DNA of 64,000 bases from positions 1,922,001 to 1,986,000 of the forward strand of contig NZ_FNLM01000034.1 in NCBI RefSeq assembly GCF_900105725.1, in the 5' to 3' direction. The notes beneath the pieces were generated by a model. The model did no database searches and was not told where the DNA came from. It saw nothing but the letters and a program-made list of their open reading frames with translations. Below are positions 45,201 to 53,446 of this stretch, in pieces. The position numbers and the translations under genes are program-made. Each line of letters opens with the position of its first letter. Within the stretch, counting starts at the first letter, position 1. Source of the stretch: Gordonia westfalica (GTDB lineage Bacteria > Actinomycetota > Actinomycetes > Mycobacteriales > Mycobacteriaceae).

Positions 45201-46913
45201 GTCAACCACAACCGGCGCGCGCTGTGGGCATCGATCGACGACACCGCCCGGCTGCGCGACGCACTGGGAGTTCCGGCGCCGCTGGGTATTCCGGCCGCCT
45301 ACCTCGAGCCGGTACCCGACCCGGTCGGCGACCTCATCGGACGCTACGCCCGCACCCACGGCCCGTTCACCGTCGTCGACGCGGCGGCGTCGCTGGGAAT
45401 CGCGACGGCGGTCGTGCGCGACACCCTGGCCCGCCTCGCCGCGGAGCGGCGCGTCGTCGAAGGCGATTTCCTCCCCGAGACCGGACCGGCCGATCCGGCT
45501 CAGGGGACGACGCCGACCACCCAGTGGTGCCACACCGATGTGCTCGGCCAGATCCGGCGCGGGTCGCTCGCCGCGAGCCGCGCCGAGGTCGCGCCGGTCG
45601 GTACCGAGGTGCTCACCCGTTTCCTCGTCGAATGGCAACACGGGTCGCCCGGGACGCGGTTGCGCGGCCTGGACGGGGTGGCGACGGTCATCGACCAGCT
45701 CGCCGGGTATCCGCTGCCGGCGTCGGCCTGGGAGTCGCTGATCCTGCCCGCCCGCGTCGCCGACTACGCACCGTCGATGCTCGACGAGTTGCTGAGCAGC
45801 GGCGAGGTGGTGTGGTCTGGGCACGGCCGCATCGGCAACGCCGACGGCTGGATCGCCCTGCATCCCGCCGACGTCGCCGCTTTCACCATGTCCGCCCCCG
45901 ACGCGATCGACACCACCGCTGTGCACGACGCGATCGCCACCGCCCTCGAACCGGGTGGTGCGCTGCGGTTCCCGCAGATCGCCGGCGACATCAGCACGGG
46001 CACCGCGACCCCCGCCGCGGACGTCGAGAGCGCCCTGTGGGATCTCGTCTGGGCAGGGCAGGTCAGCAATGACACGTTCGCCCCGGTCCGCGCATTGCTC
46101 CACCCCCGGCGCAGCCCGTCGACGCCGCGCTCGGCGCCTGCGCACCGGGCCCGGGGCCGGGCACCGCGGCTTCGCGCCGGCCGCCTCTCCGCACGCTATC
46201 TGACCGAACACGCCGCCGGACCGCCGGTCTCGCCGACCGCGAGTGGACGCTGGTTCGCGCTGGACCGTCCCGACATCGACCCGACGATCGCCACGCAGGC
46301 GCTGTGCGACCAGCTGCTCACCCGGTACGGCGTCATCACCCGCGGCAGTGTCATGGCCGAGGAGGTCACCGGCGGGTTCGCCCGGGTGTACAAGGCGCTC
46401 ACCGTCTTCGAGGACAACGGCCAGGTACGCCGCGGCTACTACGTCGACGGACTCGGGGGCGCGCAGTTCGCGTCCCCGGCCACCGTCGACGAGTTGCGGC
46501 GTCATGCCCTACCCGACCGCAAACCCCCGCGCGAGGCCACCATCCTGGCCGCCACCGACCCGGCGAATCCGTTCGGCGCGGCGCTGGAGTGGCCGAGGTC
46601 CCGCGACGCCGACGCCGGACACCGGCCCGGCCGCAAACCGGGCGCCCTGGTGGTTCTCGTCGACGGCGAACTCGTGTGTTTCGTCGAGCGCGGCGGCAAG
46701 ACACTGCTGACGTTCACCGACTCGATCCCAGCCCTCGAATCGGCCGCCGGCGCACTCGTGGCCCTGGTCCGCGCGGGACGCGTCTCCCGGCTGACCATCG
46801 ACCAGATCGACTCGGAACCGGTGCGCAGCACCGACTTCGGGAAGGTCCTCGTCGAGGCCGGTTTCGCCACCACGCCCCGCGGCATCCGCCTCCGGTACGG
46901 AACCCATGCCTGA
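42279..46913 (+). CDS. lhr: ATP-dependent DNA helicase Lhr
   Basis: A 1544-residue superfamily 2 helicase. Motif I is VIAPTGSGKTLAAF (about residue 48), motif Ia ISPLKALAVD, motif II DEVHAVASTKRG, motif III GLSATVRPP, motif V SSLELGIDMGAVDLV and motif VI QRIGRAGHQVG. The winged-helix and Lhr core follow, and the very long C-terminal half (to 1544) matches the mycobacterial full-length Lhr (about 1513). The enzyme unwinds 3'-tailed duplexes, best RNA:DNA hybrids. ATG 42279 has GGAGAG immediately upstream. The stop overlaps nei by 8 bases, indicating coupled repair genes as in M. tuberculosis Rv3296-Rv3297. Confidence 0.96.
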   Translation: MPRPSVLDRFTAPTRRWFTGAFTKPTAAQKGAWTSIADGANTLVIAPTGSGKTLAAFLWALDRLAADAATRRPGTKVVYISPLKALAVDVERNLRAPLTGITRAAQELDLPEPNITVGVRSGDTSAADRRALVKTPPDILITTPESLYLMLTSAARESLTNVEAIIVDEVHAVASTKRGTHLALTLERLDELLEKPAQRIGLSATVRPPEVVAGFLSGSAPCQVVKPKADKTFDLRVDVPVEDMANIPPAAGPDGADPSELDDAFSPTAGSLWPYVEASIVDQIEANRATIVFANSRRLAEKLTARLNEIHAERQGVTAEPAANPKVAGGAPAFVMGSGASSGAEALLARAHHGSVSKEHRAQIEDDLKAGRLACVVATSSLELGIDMGAVDLVIQVEAPPSVASGLQRIGRAGHQVGEISQGILYPKHRTDLLHCTVTVGRMLDGAIEEIKVPQNPLDILAQQTIAAAAVDDLEVDHWYEVVRRAAPYRDLGRGVFDATLDLIAGRFPSDEFAELRPRVNWDRDAGVITGRRGAQRLAVTSGGSIPDRGLFGVFMVGEKSTRVGELDEEMVYESRVGDVFALGATSWRIEDITHDRVLVSPAFGQPGRLPFWIGDAIGRPAELGAAIGAFTGAIADPGKLDAHAERLGLTENARTNLATLIAEQREATGHVPTDRTLVVERFRDELGDWRVILHSPYGLRVHAPWASAISQKLLATLGIEGATTASDDGIILRLPDTDDAPPGADVFLLDPDEVEQFVTDGLADSSMFASRFRECAARALLLPRRDPGRRAPLWQQRQRSAQLLSVASKFPDFPIVLEAVRECLQDVYDLPALLDLLTRIRSRRIRVVETETPSPSPFAASLLFGYVGAFMYADDAPLAERRAAALSLDTSLLAQLLGRVDLRELLDPGVIAEVIARLQRLSPDRQARDAEDVVDLLRWLGPLTTEEVEARYRGEAPVGDVLADLHRSGQIISVNHNRRALWASIDDTARLRDALGVPAPLGIPAAYLEPVPDPVGDLIGRYARTHGPFTVVDAAASLGIATAVVRDTLARLAAERRVVEGDFLPETGPADPAQGTTPTTQWCHTDVLGQIRRGSLAASRAEVAPVGTEVLTRFLVEWQHGSPGTRLRGLDGVATVIDQLAGYPLPASAWESLILPARVADYAPSMLDELLSSGEVVWSGHGRIGNADGWIALHPADVAAFTMSAPDAIDTTAVHDAIATALEPGGALRFPQIAGDISTGTATPAADVESALWDLVWAGQVSNDTFAPVRALLHPRRSPSTPRSAPAHRARGRAPRLRAGRLSARYLTEHAAGPPVSPTASGRWFALDRPDIDPTIATQALCDQLLTRYGVITRGSVMAEEVTGGFARVYKALTVFEDNGQVRRGYYVDGLGGAQFASPATVDELRRHALPDRKPPREATILAATDPANPFGAALEWPRSRDADAGHRPGRKPGALVVLVDGELVCFVERGGKTLLTFTDSIPALESAAGALVALVRAGRVSRLTIDQIDSEPVRSTDFGKVLVEAGFATTPRGIRLRYGTHA

Positions 46914-47697
46914 AGGCGACACCGTCTACGCCGCGGCCGCCCGGTTGCGCCTGGGACTCGAGGGACGGACGCTCATCTCGACGCAGTTCCGCATCCCGTC
47001 ACTCGCGACCTCCGACCTGTCCGGCCGGACCGTCGTCGGCGTTCGATCGAGAGGAAAGCACCTGCTCATCGACGTCGGCGAGAGCGAACCCGGCGCCGGC
47101 GACGCGGTCAGCATCCATTCCCATCTGAAGATGGAGGGAGTGTGGCATGTGCATCGCCGGGGCCAGAAGTGGCGGCGCCCCGCCTACCAGGCACGCGCGG
47201 TCCTGCGCACCGACGACCACGAAGCCGTCGGATTCGATCTCGGCGTCCTCGAACTCCTCGCCGATCCCGATGCCGCGCTCGCCTACCTGGGCCCGGACCT
47301 GCTCGCCGACGACTTCGATCGTGACGAGGCGATCCGCCGACTCGGCGCGGACCCCGAGCAGACCATCGGCGCGGCTCTGCTCGACCAGCGGCTGATGGCC
47401 GGCGTCGGCAACGTCTTCCGCAGCGAGATCTGTTATCTGCGTGCCGTTCTCCCGACCCGCCCGGTCGGCGAGGTGGAACTCGGGCCGGTGGTCGACCTCA
47501 GCCGTCGACTGCTGTGGGCCAACCGGATGCGCTCGGCGCGGACCACCACCGGCAACACCTCACCCAACGCACGCATGTGGGTGTACGGCCGCAACGGCCA
47601 GTTGTGCCGTCGCTGCGCGACGATCGTCAAACGCGGTGAACTCGCGTCGACGGGTGGCGACCGGTCCGTCTACTGGTGCCCGCGCTGCCAGACCTGA
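46906..47697 (+). CDS. nei: Endonuclease VIII-like DNA glycosylase (Nei2-type)
   Basis: A 263-residue Fpg/Nei glycosylase that removes oxidised pyrimidines and nicks abasic sites. The catalytic N-terminus is MPEGDTVYAAAARL (Pro2 nucleophile, Glu3), with VGVRSRGKHLLID carrying the conserved Lys, SHLKMEG, the helix-two-turn-helix LMAGVGNVFRSEI, and a C-terminal zinc finger CRRC...CPRC with ART/YGR sequences nearby. It starts inside the end of lhr, which ensures co-translation. Confidence 0.94.
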   Translation: MPEGDTVYAAAARLRLGLEGRTLISTQFRIPSLATSDLSGRTVVGVRSRGKHLLIDVGESEPGAGDAVSIHSHLKMEGVWHVHRRGQKWRRPAYQARAVLRTDDHEAVGFDLGVLELLADPDAALAYLGPDLLADDFDRDEAIRRLGADPEQTIGAALLDQRLMAGVGNVFRSEICYLRAVLPTRPVGEVELGPVVDLSRRLLWANRMRSARTTTGNTSPNARMWVYGRNGQLCRRCATIVKRGELASTGGDRSVYWCPRCQT

Positions 47698-47704
47698 CCG
47701 CACA

Positions 47705-47766
47705 CCCACCCTTTTTCGGCATTTCCACCACCCACGTGGGTGCCGGATTTGCCGAAAAAGGGTGGG
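47705..47766. terminator. Nested hairpin terminator between nei and the PPOX-like gene
   Basis: CCCACCCTTTTTCGGC (47705-47720) pairs perfectly with GCCGAAAAAGGGTGGG (47751-47766). Inside the loop lies a second perfect palindrome, CACCCACGTGGGTG (47729-47742). The element sits between two convergent genes and would work for both, because the stem itself supplies T-runs. Confidence 0.8.
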
Positions 47767-47776
47767 TTTACGGAGC

Positions 47777-48199
47777 TCAGACGGGGTAACGCTCGGGTTC
47801 CGGCCCGAACTCGAAGCGACGCGCGGTGATCTCGTCGACCACGATCTCCACGTAGTTGTACTTGACCGTCGCGATCCACGGACGCAGCGGCAACTGGTCC
47901 GCGGCCTCGATCTCGCTCAGCGAGGACAGGATCCGTGCCGTGCCCTTGGCCACCACACTCCAGCCACCGGTGTCGGTGTGGGCGTCGGACTCGAACGCCA
48001 CCCGGTTGTTCACCACCAGTTCGGAGAGTTTGGTCCCCTCACCCGTACGCAAGGTGACCTTCCCGTTCGCAGCGTGATAGTTGACGGGAAAGATGTCGGG
48101 AGTGTTGTTGACGCTCAACGCTATCCGTCCCAGTTCCCCGGAACCGAGCAACTCCCAGGCCTCTTCCGGAGCGAGTATCTGAACCGGCAATTCCGTCAT
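47777..48199 (-). CDS. Pyridoxamine 5'-phosphate oxidase-family flavin/F420-binding protein
   Basis: A 140-residue split-barrel protein: SGELGRIALSVNNTPDIFPVNY at the N-terminus, VTLRTGEGTKLSELV and VAFESDAHTDTGGWSVVAKG, then WIATVKYNYVEIVVDEITARRF. This matches small mycobacterial PPOX-like proteins (several are in the DosR regulon) that bind F420 or flavin. The true substrate is unknown and no DosR box was identified. ATG 48199 has AAGGGA upstream. Confidence 0.82.
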   Translation of the reverse strand: MTELPVQILAPEEAWELLGSGELGRIALSVNNTPDIFPVNYHAANGKVTLRTGEGTKLSELVVNNRVAFESDAHTDTGGWSVVAKGTARILSSLSEIEAADQLPLRPWIATVKYNYVEIVVDEITARRFEFGPEPERYPV

Positions 48200-48266
48200 G
48201 ATCAGTCCCTTCTCCCCCACTCGATCATCCTCTCCGAGAAGGATCGGCGACAGGGGACAACGTCCC

Positions 48267-50009
48267 TCACTCGGGGACGGGCACCGGCTCCAGGATCTCC
48301 GAACGCGCCTCCGGTGCGGCCGCACGCAGCGCATCGGCGGAATCGTCGTCGGGCTGCTGCTGCGAGGCCACCTCGGCCTCGACCCGCGCGATGTAGGTCG
48401 CCACCTCGAAGTCGCGCTGTTCGGTGGTCCAGCCGAGGAGCGGGGCGAGCAGGTCGGCGACCTCGTCGGCGCAGTCGACGCCACGGTGCGAGTACTCGAT
48501 CGCGATGCGAGTACGCCGGGCCAGCACGTCCTCGAGATGCAGCGCGGCCTCGTCGACCGCCGCGTAGACCACCTCGACGCGGAGATACTGCGGCGCGGCA
48601 GCCAGCGGCGCGAGCAGCGACTTGTCCTCGGATGCGTGGTAGAGCACGTCGTCGATCAGTGAGCCGTAGCGGTTCAGGAGTCGTCGAATCCGATAAGGGT
48701 GCAGCCCGTACCGCTGTCCGAGATGCTCGCACTGGTTGATCAGCGCGAAGTACCCGTCCGCGCCCAGGAGCGGCACCCGCTCGGTGATCGACGGCGCCAC
48801 GCGGGTGGGGATGAAGTCATTGCAGGCGTCGACGGCGTCGGCGGCCATCACCCGGTACGTGGTGTACTTGCCGCCCGCGATCGACACCAGACCCGGGGCC
48901 ACCGTGGCGACGGCGTGCTCACGGGAGAGCTTCGACGTCTCGTCGTCCTCACCCGCCAGCAGCGGCCGCAGCCCCGCGTACACACCTTCGATGTCCTCGT
49001 GGTTCAGCTTGGTGACCAGCACCTCGTTGACGCGTTCCAGGATGTAGTCGATGTCGGCGCGTGTCGCGGCCGGATGCGCGAGGTCGAGGTTCCAGTCGGT
49101 GTCGGTGGTCCCGATGATCCAGTGCGTCTCCCACGGGATCACGAACAGCACCGAATTGGCGGTGCGCAGGATGATCGCGGTCTCGCTGACGATCCGGTCG
49201 CGCGGCACCACGATGTGCACACCCTTCGACGCACGCACCTTGAAGTGCCCGCGCTGCTTGGACAATGCCTGCACCTCGTCGGTCCACACCCCCGCCGCGT
49301 TGATGACGCAGTGGGCACGCACCTCGGTGACGTCGCCGTTCTCGGTGTCCCGCACCCGGACTCCGAGGACGCGATCGGATTCGCGCAGGAAACCGATCAC
49401 CTGGGTCGAGGTGCGGATGACCGCGCCGTAGTTGGCCGCGGTGCGGGCCACCGTGAGGCTGTGCCGCGCGTCGTCGACAACCGTGTCGTAGTAGCAGATC
49501 CCGCCGATGAGCGAGTTGCGCTTGAGCGCCGGGGCCACCCGCAGCGCACCCGAACGGGTCACATGTCGCTGGCCGGGCACCGATTTGGCGCCGCCCATGC
49601 GGTCGTAGAGGAAGATACCCGCGGCGACGTAGGGGCGTTCCCAGACCCGCTGCGTGAGCGGATAGAGGAACGGCAGCGGCTTCACCAGGTGCGGGGCCAG
49701 CAACCGCAGGGAGAGCTCACGTTCTTTCAGAGCCTCACGGACGAGCCCGAATTCGAGCTGTTCCAGGTATCGGAGCCCGCCGTGGAACATCTTCGACGAC
49801 CGACTCGACGTTCCCGAGGCGATGTCGCGGGCCTCGACCAGCGCCACCCGCAGGCCGCGGGTCGCCGCGTCGAGTGCGGCGCCGACACCCACGACGCCGC
49901 CGCCGATCACCACGACGTCGAATTGCTCCTCACCGAGCCGGCGCCACGCCTCGGCGCGGTAGAGCGGCCCCATGTCCGCCGGACGGTCCGGGTTGAACTC
50001 GGTGTTCAT
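48267..50009 (-). CDS. glpD: Glycerol-3-phosphate dehydrogenase (FAD, quinone-linked)
   Basis: A 580-residue flavoenzyme that oxidises sn-glycerol-3-phosphate to dihydroxyacetone phosphate and feeds electrons to the quinone pool. FAD motif FDVVVIGGGVVGVGAALDA at about 30-48, SSRSSKMFHGGLRYLEQ (substrate Arg/His region), and the C-terminal DAO-C domain with IAGGKYTTYRVMA before it. Length matches M. tuberculosis GlpD2. A TAGGCT -10 lies 8 bases ahead of the start codon. It is divergent from glpK with 54 bases between starts. Confidence 0.95.
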   Translation of the reverse strand: MNTEFNPDRPADMGPLYRAEAWRRLGEEQFDVVVIGGGVVGVGAALDAATRGLRVALVEARDIASGTSSRSSKMFHGGLRYLEQLEFGLVREALKERELSLRLLAPHLVKPLPFLYPLTQRVWERPYVAAGIFLYDRMGGAKSVPGQRHVTRSGALRVAPALKRNSLIGGICYYDTVVDDARHSLTVARTAANYGAVIRTSTQVIGFLRESDRVLGVRVRDTENGDVTEVRAHCVINAAGVWTDEVQALSKQRGHFKVRASKGVHIVVPRDRIVSETAIILRTANSVLFVIPWETHWIIGTTDTDWNLDLAHPAATRADIDYILERVNEVLVTKLNHEDIEGVYAGLRPLLAGEDDETSKLSREHAVATVAPGLVSIAGGKYTTYRVMAADAVDACNDFIPTRVAPSITERVPLLGADGYFALINQCEHLGQRYGLHPYRIRRLLNRYGSLIDDVLYHASEDKSLLAPLAAAPQYLRVEVVYAAVDEAALHLEDVLARRTRIAIEYSHRGVDCADEVADLLAPLLGWTTEQRDFEVATYIARVEAEVASQQQPDDDSADALRAAAPEARSEILEPVPVPE

Positions 50010-50063
50010 GTTTGCCGAGCCTAATTGATCTCGGCCCTCACCACAGCGTGCGACACTGACCGC
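50010..50063. promoter_or_regulatory. Compact divergent promoter region glpD/glpK
   Basis: On the minus strand TAGGCT (50018-50023) lies 8 bases before the glpD ATG. On the plus strand GACACT (50052-50057) lies 6 bases before the glpK GTG. Neither gene has a ribosome binding site, so both mRNAs are probably leaderless and the whole 54-base interval is promoter. There is room for only one shared regulator site. Confidence 0.5.
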
Positions 50064-51572
50064 GTGGGCAGTTCAGGCAAATACGTGGCGGCGATCGATC
50101 AGGGCACCACCTCTACCCGGGCGATGATCTTCGACCACAAGGGGTGCGTCGTCGGCGTCGAACAACTCGAGCACGAGCAGATCTTTCCCCGTGCGGGCTG
50201 GGTCGAACACGACGCCGCGGAGATCTGGCGCAACACCCGCCGCGTGGGTGCCGCCGCCCTGGCCTCGGCCGAGCTGACCGCCAAGGACATCGTCGCCTGC
50301 GGTATCACCAATCAGCGCGAGACCACGGTGATCTGGGACCGGGAGTCCGGGAAACCGGTTCACAACGCGATCGTCTGGCAGGACACCCGCACCAGCGAGG
50401 TCTGCAGGGAACTCGCCGGCGACGTCGGCGTCGACCGGTACCGGGAGCGTACCGGCCTGCCGCTGTCCACCTACTTCGCCGGGCCGAAGGCACGCTGGCT
50501 CCTCGACCACGTCGACGGCCTGCGCGAGCGCGCCGAGGCCGGCGAATTGTGCTTCGGCACAATGGATTCCTGGATGGCGTGGAACATGACGGGCGGCGCC
50601 GACGGCGGGCAGCACGTCACCGACGTCACCAACGCCTCGCGCACCATGCTCATGGATCTCCGGACGCTGAACTGGGATGAGGAGATCTGCGACGAGATGG
50701 GCATCCCGATGGCGATGCTCCCCGAGATCCGCAGCTCATCAGGCGATTTCGGCTCGCTGAGAGGAAACGGGCCGCTTCCCGGCGTCCCGCTGACCGGCAT
50801 CCTCGGCGACCAGCAGGCCGCCACGTTCGGCCAGGCGTGCCTGTCGCCCGGCGAGGCCAAGAACACCTACGGGACCGGGAACTTCCTGCTGCTGAACACC
50901 GGTACCGAGCCGGTGTTCAGCGAACACGGCCTGCTGACGACGGTCTGCTACCGCATCGGCGACGAACCGGCACGCTATGCGCTCGAAGGGTCGATCGCCG
51001 TGACCGGGTCGCTGATCCAGTGGCTGCGGGACAATCTCGGCCTCTTCCCGGTGTCGTCGGATGTGGAGAAGCTGGCCGCGGAGGTCGAGGACAACGGCGG
51101 CGCCTACTTCGTGCCTGCCTTCTCCGGGCTGTTCGCACCGCGCTGGCGAGCGGACGCCCGCGGCGTGATCGTCGGCCTGACACGCTTCGTCAACAAGGGC
51201 CACCTGGCCCGGGCGGCGTTGGAGGCCAGCGCCTTCCAGACCCGCGAGGTCATCGAGGCGATGCAGGCCGACGCCGACATGGAGCTGTCCACACTCAAGG
51301 TCGACGGCGGCATGGTGGTCAACGAACTGCTCATGCAGTTCCAGGCCGACATCCTCGACGTACCGGTGGTCCGGCCCGTGGTCAACGAGACCACCGCGCT
51401 GGGCGCGGCCTACGCGGCCGGCCTTGCGGTGGGGTTCTGGGAGGGCGAGGACGACATCCGCGCGAACTGGGCCGAGGACAAGCGCTGGGAACCCGCCATG
51501 GCGGAGCCGGAGCGGGAACGCCTGTACGGCGAATGGAATCGGGCCGTCGAGCACAGCTTCGGCCTGGCGTGA
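50064..51572 (+). CDS. glpK: Glycerol kinase
   Basis: A 502-residue FGGY-family kinase that makes glycerol-3-phosphate for GlpD. Visible: [19 protein letters not shown] (ATP motif, N-terminus), [19 protein letters not shown] (glycerol contact Arg-Glu), [14 protein letters not shown] and [20 protein letters not shown], then [19 protein letters not shown] (second FGGY signature). GTG 50064 is preferred over the ATG at 50025 because the fold starts there and a -10-like box lies 6 bases upstream. The opposing gene ends 16 bases after its stop. Confidence 0.95.
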   Translation: MGSSGKYVAAIDQGTTSTRAMIFDHKGCVVGVEQLEHEQIFPRAGWVEHDAAEIWRNTRRVGAAALASAELTAKDIVACGITNQRETTVIWDRESGKPVHNAIVWQDTRTSEVCRELAGDVGVDRYRERTGLPLSTYFAGPKARWLLDHVDGLRERAEAGELCFGTMDSWMAWNMTGGADGGQHVTDVTNASRTMLMDLRTLNWDEEICDEMGIPMAMLPEIRSSSGDFGSLRGNGPLPGVPLTGILGDQQAATFGQACLSPGEAKNTYGTGNFLLLNTGTEPVFSEHGLLTTVCYRIGDEPARYALEGSIAVTGSLIQWLRDNLGLFPVSSDVEKLAAEVEDNGGAYFVPAFSGLFAPRWRADARGVIVGLTRFVNKGHLARAALEASAFQTREVIEAMQADADMELSTLKVDGGMVVNELLMQFQADILDVPVVRPVVNETTALGAAYAAGLAVGFWEGEDDIRANWAEDKRWEPAMAEPERERLYGEWNRAVEHSFGLA

Positions 51573-51588
51573 GTCAGGCGCCGGGGAA

Positions 51589-52028
51589 TCAGACCACGAA
51601 GTCGGCAAGGACCCCGACGACGCCGGCACTGCCCCGAGCGCGGCGGCGGCCTCGTAGGCCGCCTCCCGCAGAGCCGTGCGCGGGGCCTCCGCGGCCGTCG
51701 ACACCGCCATCGCGGCGAGGACGCAGTCAAGTGCTCGTGCACGGCGGAAGCTGTCGAGTTGACGGTCGATCTCGCCGCGACGCTGATGGGCGAACGAGTC
51801 GAAATCATGTTGTGCGGCAACCATCCGCAGGGTCGCGACACCTGTCGGGTCGGCGCTCCCCTGCTGGCGCCACTGGCGGATCGTGTCACGGACCTCGGGT
51901 GTCGACGCTCCCGTCACGTCCATCACCGTGGCGACCAGCAGGTGCAGGCAGCGGGTGATGTCCTCGTCGGGCACGGCGGAGGCGAGTCGTGCGACGCCGC
52001 CGGGCAGCCGGTCGACGCGGTTCAGCAT
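51589..52028 (-). pseudogene. Small protein downstream of a T7SS-like gene, frameshifted near its end
   Basis: From ATG 52028 the product reads MLNRVDRLPGGVARLASAVP, RCLHLLVATVMDVTGAS and onward, an all-helical protein of unknown family. Near 51632-51635 a run of four C (plus strand) shifts the frame. As written, the frame has no stop until 50739, running antisense through glpK. With one more base in the run the product ends AGVVGVLADFVV at TGA 51589-51591, leaving a normal 16-base gap to glpK. Expected length about 145 residues. ATG overlaps the upstream stop by 7 bases. Confidence 0.6.
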
Positions 52029-53362
52029 GTCCGGCCCGGCGTGGTCGAGGACGGCTCGTCGCGGCCGTCGGTGCCCGCGTCGGAGGTGCGGGGGGAACGA
52101 TCCGACGGCGCCACCGGTTCCTCCGGGGTCGGCCGCGGCGGTGCGGGCTCCGGCGTCGCCGGGACCATCTGCGGAATCCAGTCGCCGATCACCGGCGGCC
52201 CGACGAGAGGCAGGTCGCCGACGATCTCCGCGCCGTGCTCACGGGTGTGCAGATAGGGCGCGGCCTTGTGCTTGTCGTCGTCCTCGGCTCCGGGCCGGCG
52301 GCCGCCCGGCGGTGCGCCGGCCGGGCCGACCGGTGGTGTGATCCCCGACCGCGGTCCGGTGGCGCTCGCGGCCGGCGGCGTCGATGTCGCCGGCGCGGCG
52401 ACAGAAGGCGACGACGGCGACAGCGGCGACAGCGGTCCGACGACCGGGGTGATGGGGCCTCCCGCGCCGACACCGGAACCCGCACTCCCGGAACGGTTCC
52501 CGTCTCCCGCCCCCGATCGTCCAGCACCGGAGACACCGTGTGTGCCGACACCACCCGGGGTGCCCTGACCGCCTCGGAGCAGGCCATCGGGATCGTCACC
52601 GTTCGCCCGGCCCGGCGATCCCGACGAGGAGGAGGACGACGAGACCGGCGTGACCGGGGTGGGTCCACCGCCCGACGGTGCCGGACCGGCCCCGTTGGAC
52701 GCGACCGGCACCGCCGGGGTACCGGAACGGCCGATGTCCCCGGCGTCGACGGTGTTCGCCGCCTGACCGCGGGGCGCCTCGGAACCCGACCCGACCCCGG
52801 CCGCCGATGACATGCTGCCCGTCCCGCGCACCAGGTCGTCGGGCCCGGTGGGTTCCGGGAGCGAGTGCTGGACCCGCTGCATCGGTGACGAGTACGTGCC
52901 CGACATGGTGCGGTCCGCCTCGAACCTCACCGTCGGCGCGTCCTCGGGGTTGTCGCGGAGATGCTGCTGCAGTTCCCGCAGTCGCCCTTCCTGACCCCGT
53001 GTAGCGCCGACGATCCCGACGGCGGTGCCCAGCGCCTCGCCGACCACGGTGGCCGTCTCCAGAGTCCTCTGCATGGCGTCGGACAACGACTTTCCCGCCT
53101 CGAGGGCGGCGTCGGACGCGAGTCCGCGCATGTCGTCGCCGAACATGCCGGCCATCCGCTCCGACGCGCGGCGCACCGCGTCGATCGCCTTGAGGATCGT
53201 CTCGACGTCACCGGCCGCCTGACCGGGTTCCATGGTGTGGAGGGTGTCGATGATCTCGTCGATGCTCATGCCGGCCCAGTCGGTGCGTCCCCCGCCGAAC
53301 GACGGCGCGCTCGAGACACCCCGGTTGGTCTGGGCAAACGGGTCGACAGAGCGCGGTGTCAC
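52022..53362 (-). CDS. Type VII secretion-substrate-like protein (PPE/WXG-like N-terminus, Pro/Gly/Ser-rich)
   Basis: A 446-residue protein. Residues 25-150 are predicted long helices (MSIDEIIDTLHTMEPGQAAG, VRRASERMAGMFGDD, then GEALGTAVGIVG), the four-helix-bundle layout of large actinobacterial WXG100/PPE-like ESX substrates. Residues about 180-400 are low complexity (TPVTPVSSSSSSSGSPG and many Gly/Pro repeats). A short conserved-looking tail (HTREHGAEIVGDLPLVGPP) ends it. No signal peptide. It overlaps the small helical gene downstream by 7 bases, suggesting a two-gene secreted pair. No ESX core genes are nearby. Confidence 0.6.
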   Translation of the reverse strand: MTPRSVDPFAQTNRGVSSAPSFGGGRTDWAGMSIDEIIDTLHTMEPGQAAGDVETILKAIDAVRRASERMAGMFGDDMRGLASDAALEAGKSLSDAMQRTLETATVVGEALGTAVGIVGATRGQEGRLRELQQHLRDNPEDAPTVRFEADRTMSGTYSSPMQRVQHSLPEPTGPDDLVRGTGSMSSAAGVGSGSEAPRGQAANTVDAGDIGRSGTPAVPVASNGAGPAPSGGGPTPVTPVSSSSSSSGSPGRANGDDPDGLLRGGQGTPGGVGTHGVSGAGRSGAGDGNRSGSAGSGVGAGGPITPVVGPLSPLSPSSPSVAAPATSTPPAASATGPRSGITPPVGPAGAPPGGRRPGAEDDDKHKAAPYLHTREHGAEIVGDLPLVGPPVIGDWIPQMVPATPEPAPPRPTPEEPVAPSDRSPRTSDAGTDGRDEPSSTTPGRTC

Positions 53363-53446
53363 GACAACTTCCCCCCACGTCGCGGTACGCCGGAGTTCCG
53401 GACGAATCCTCCAGACCCTACCGTGGTCGCGGCAACTCGACGGCGG

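Noticed and set aside
50739..51588. Extension of the small 51589-52028 gene antisense through glpK
   Set aside because: The extension exists only because a base appears to be missing at 51632-51635; the alternative frame gives a natural stop 16 bases from the glpK stop.
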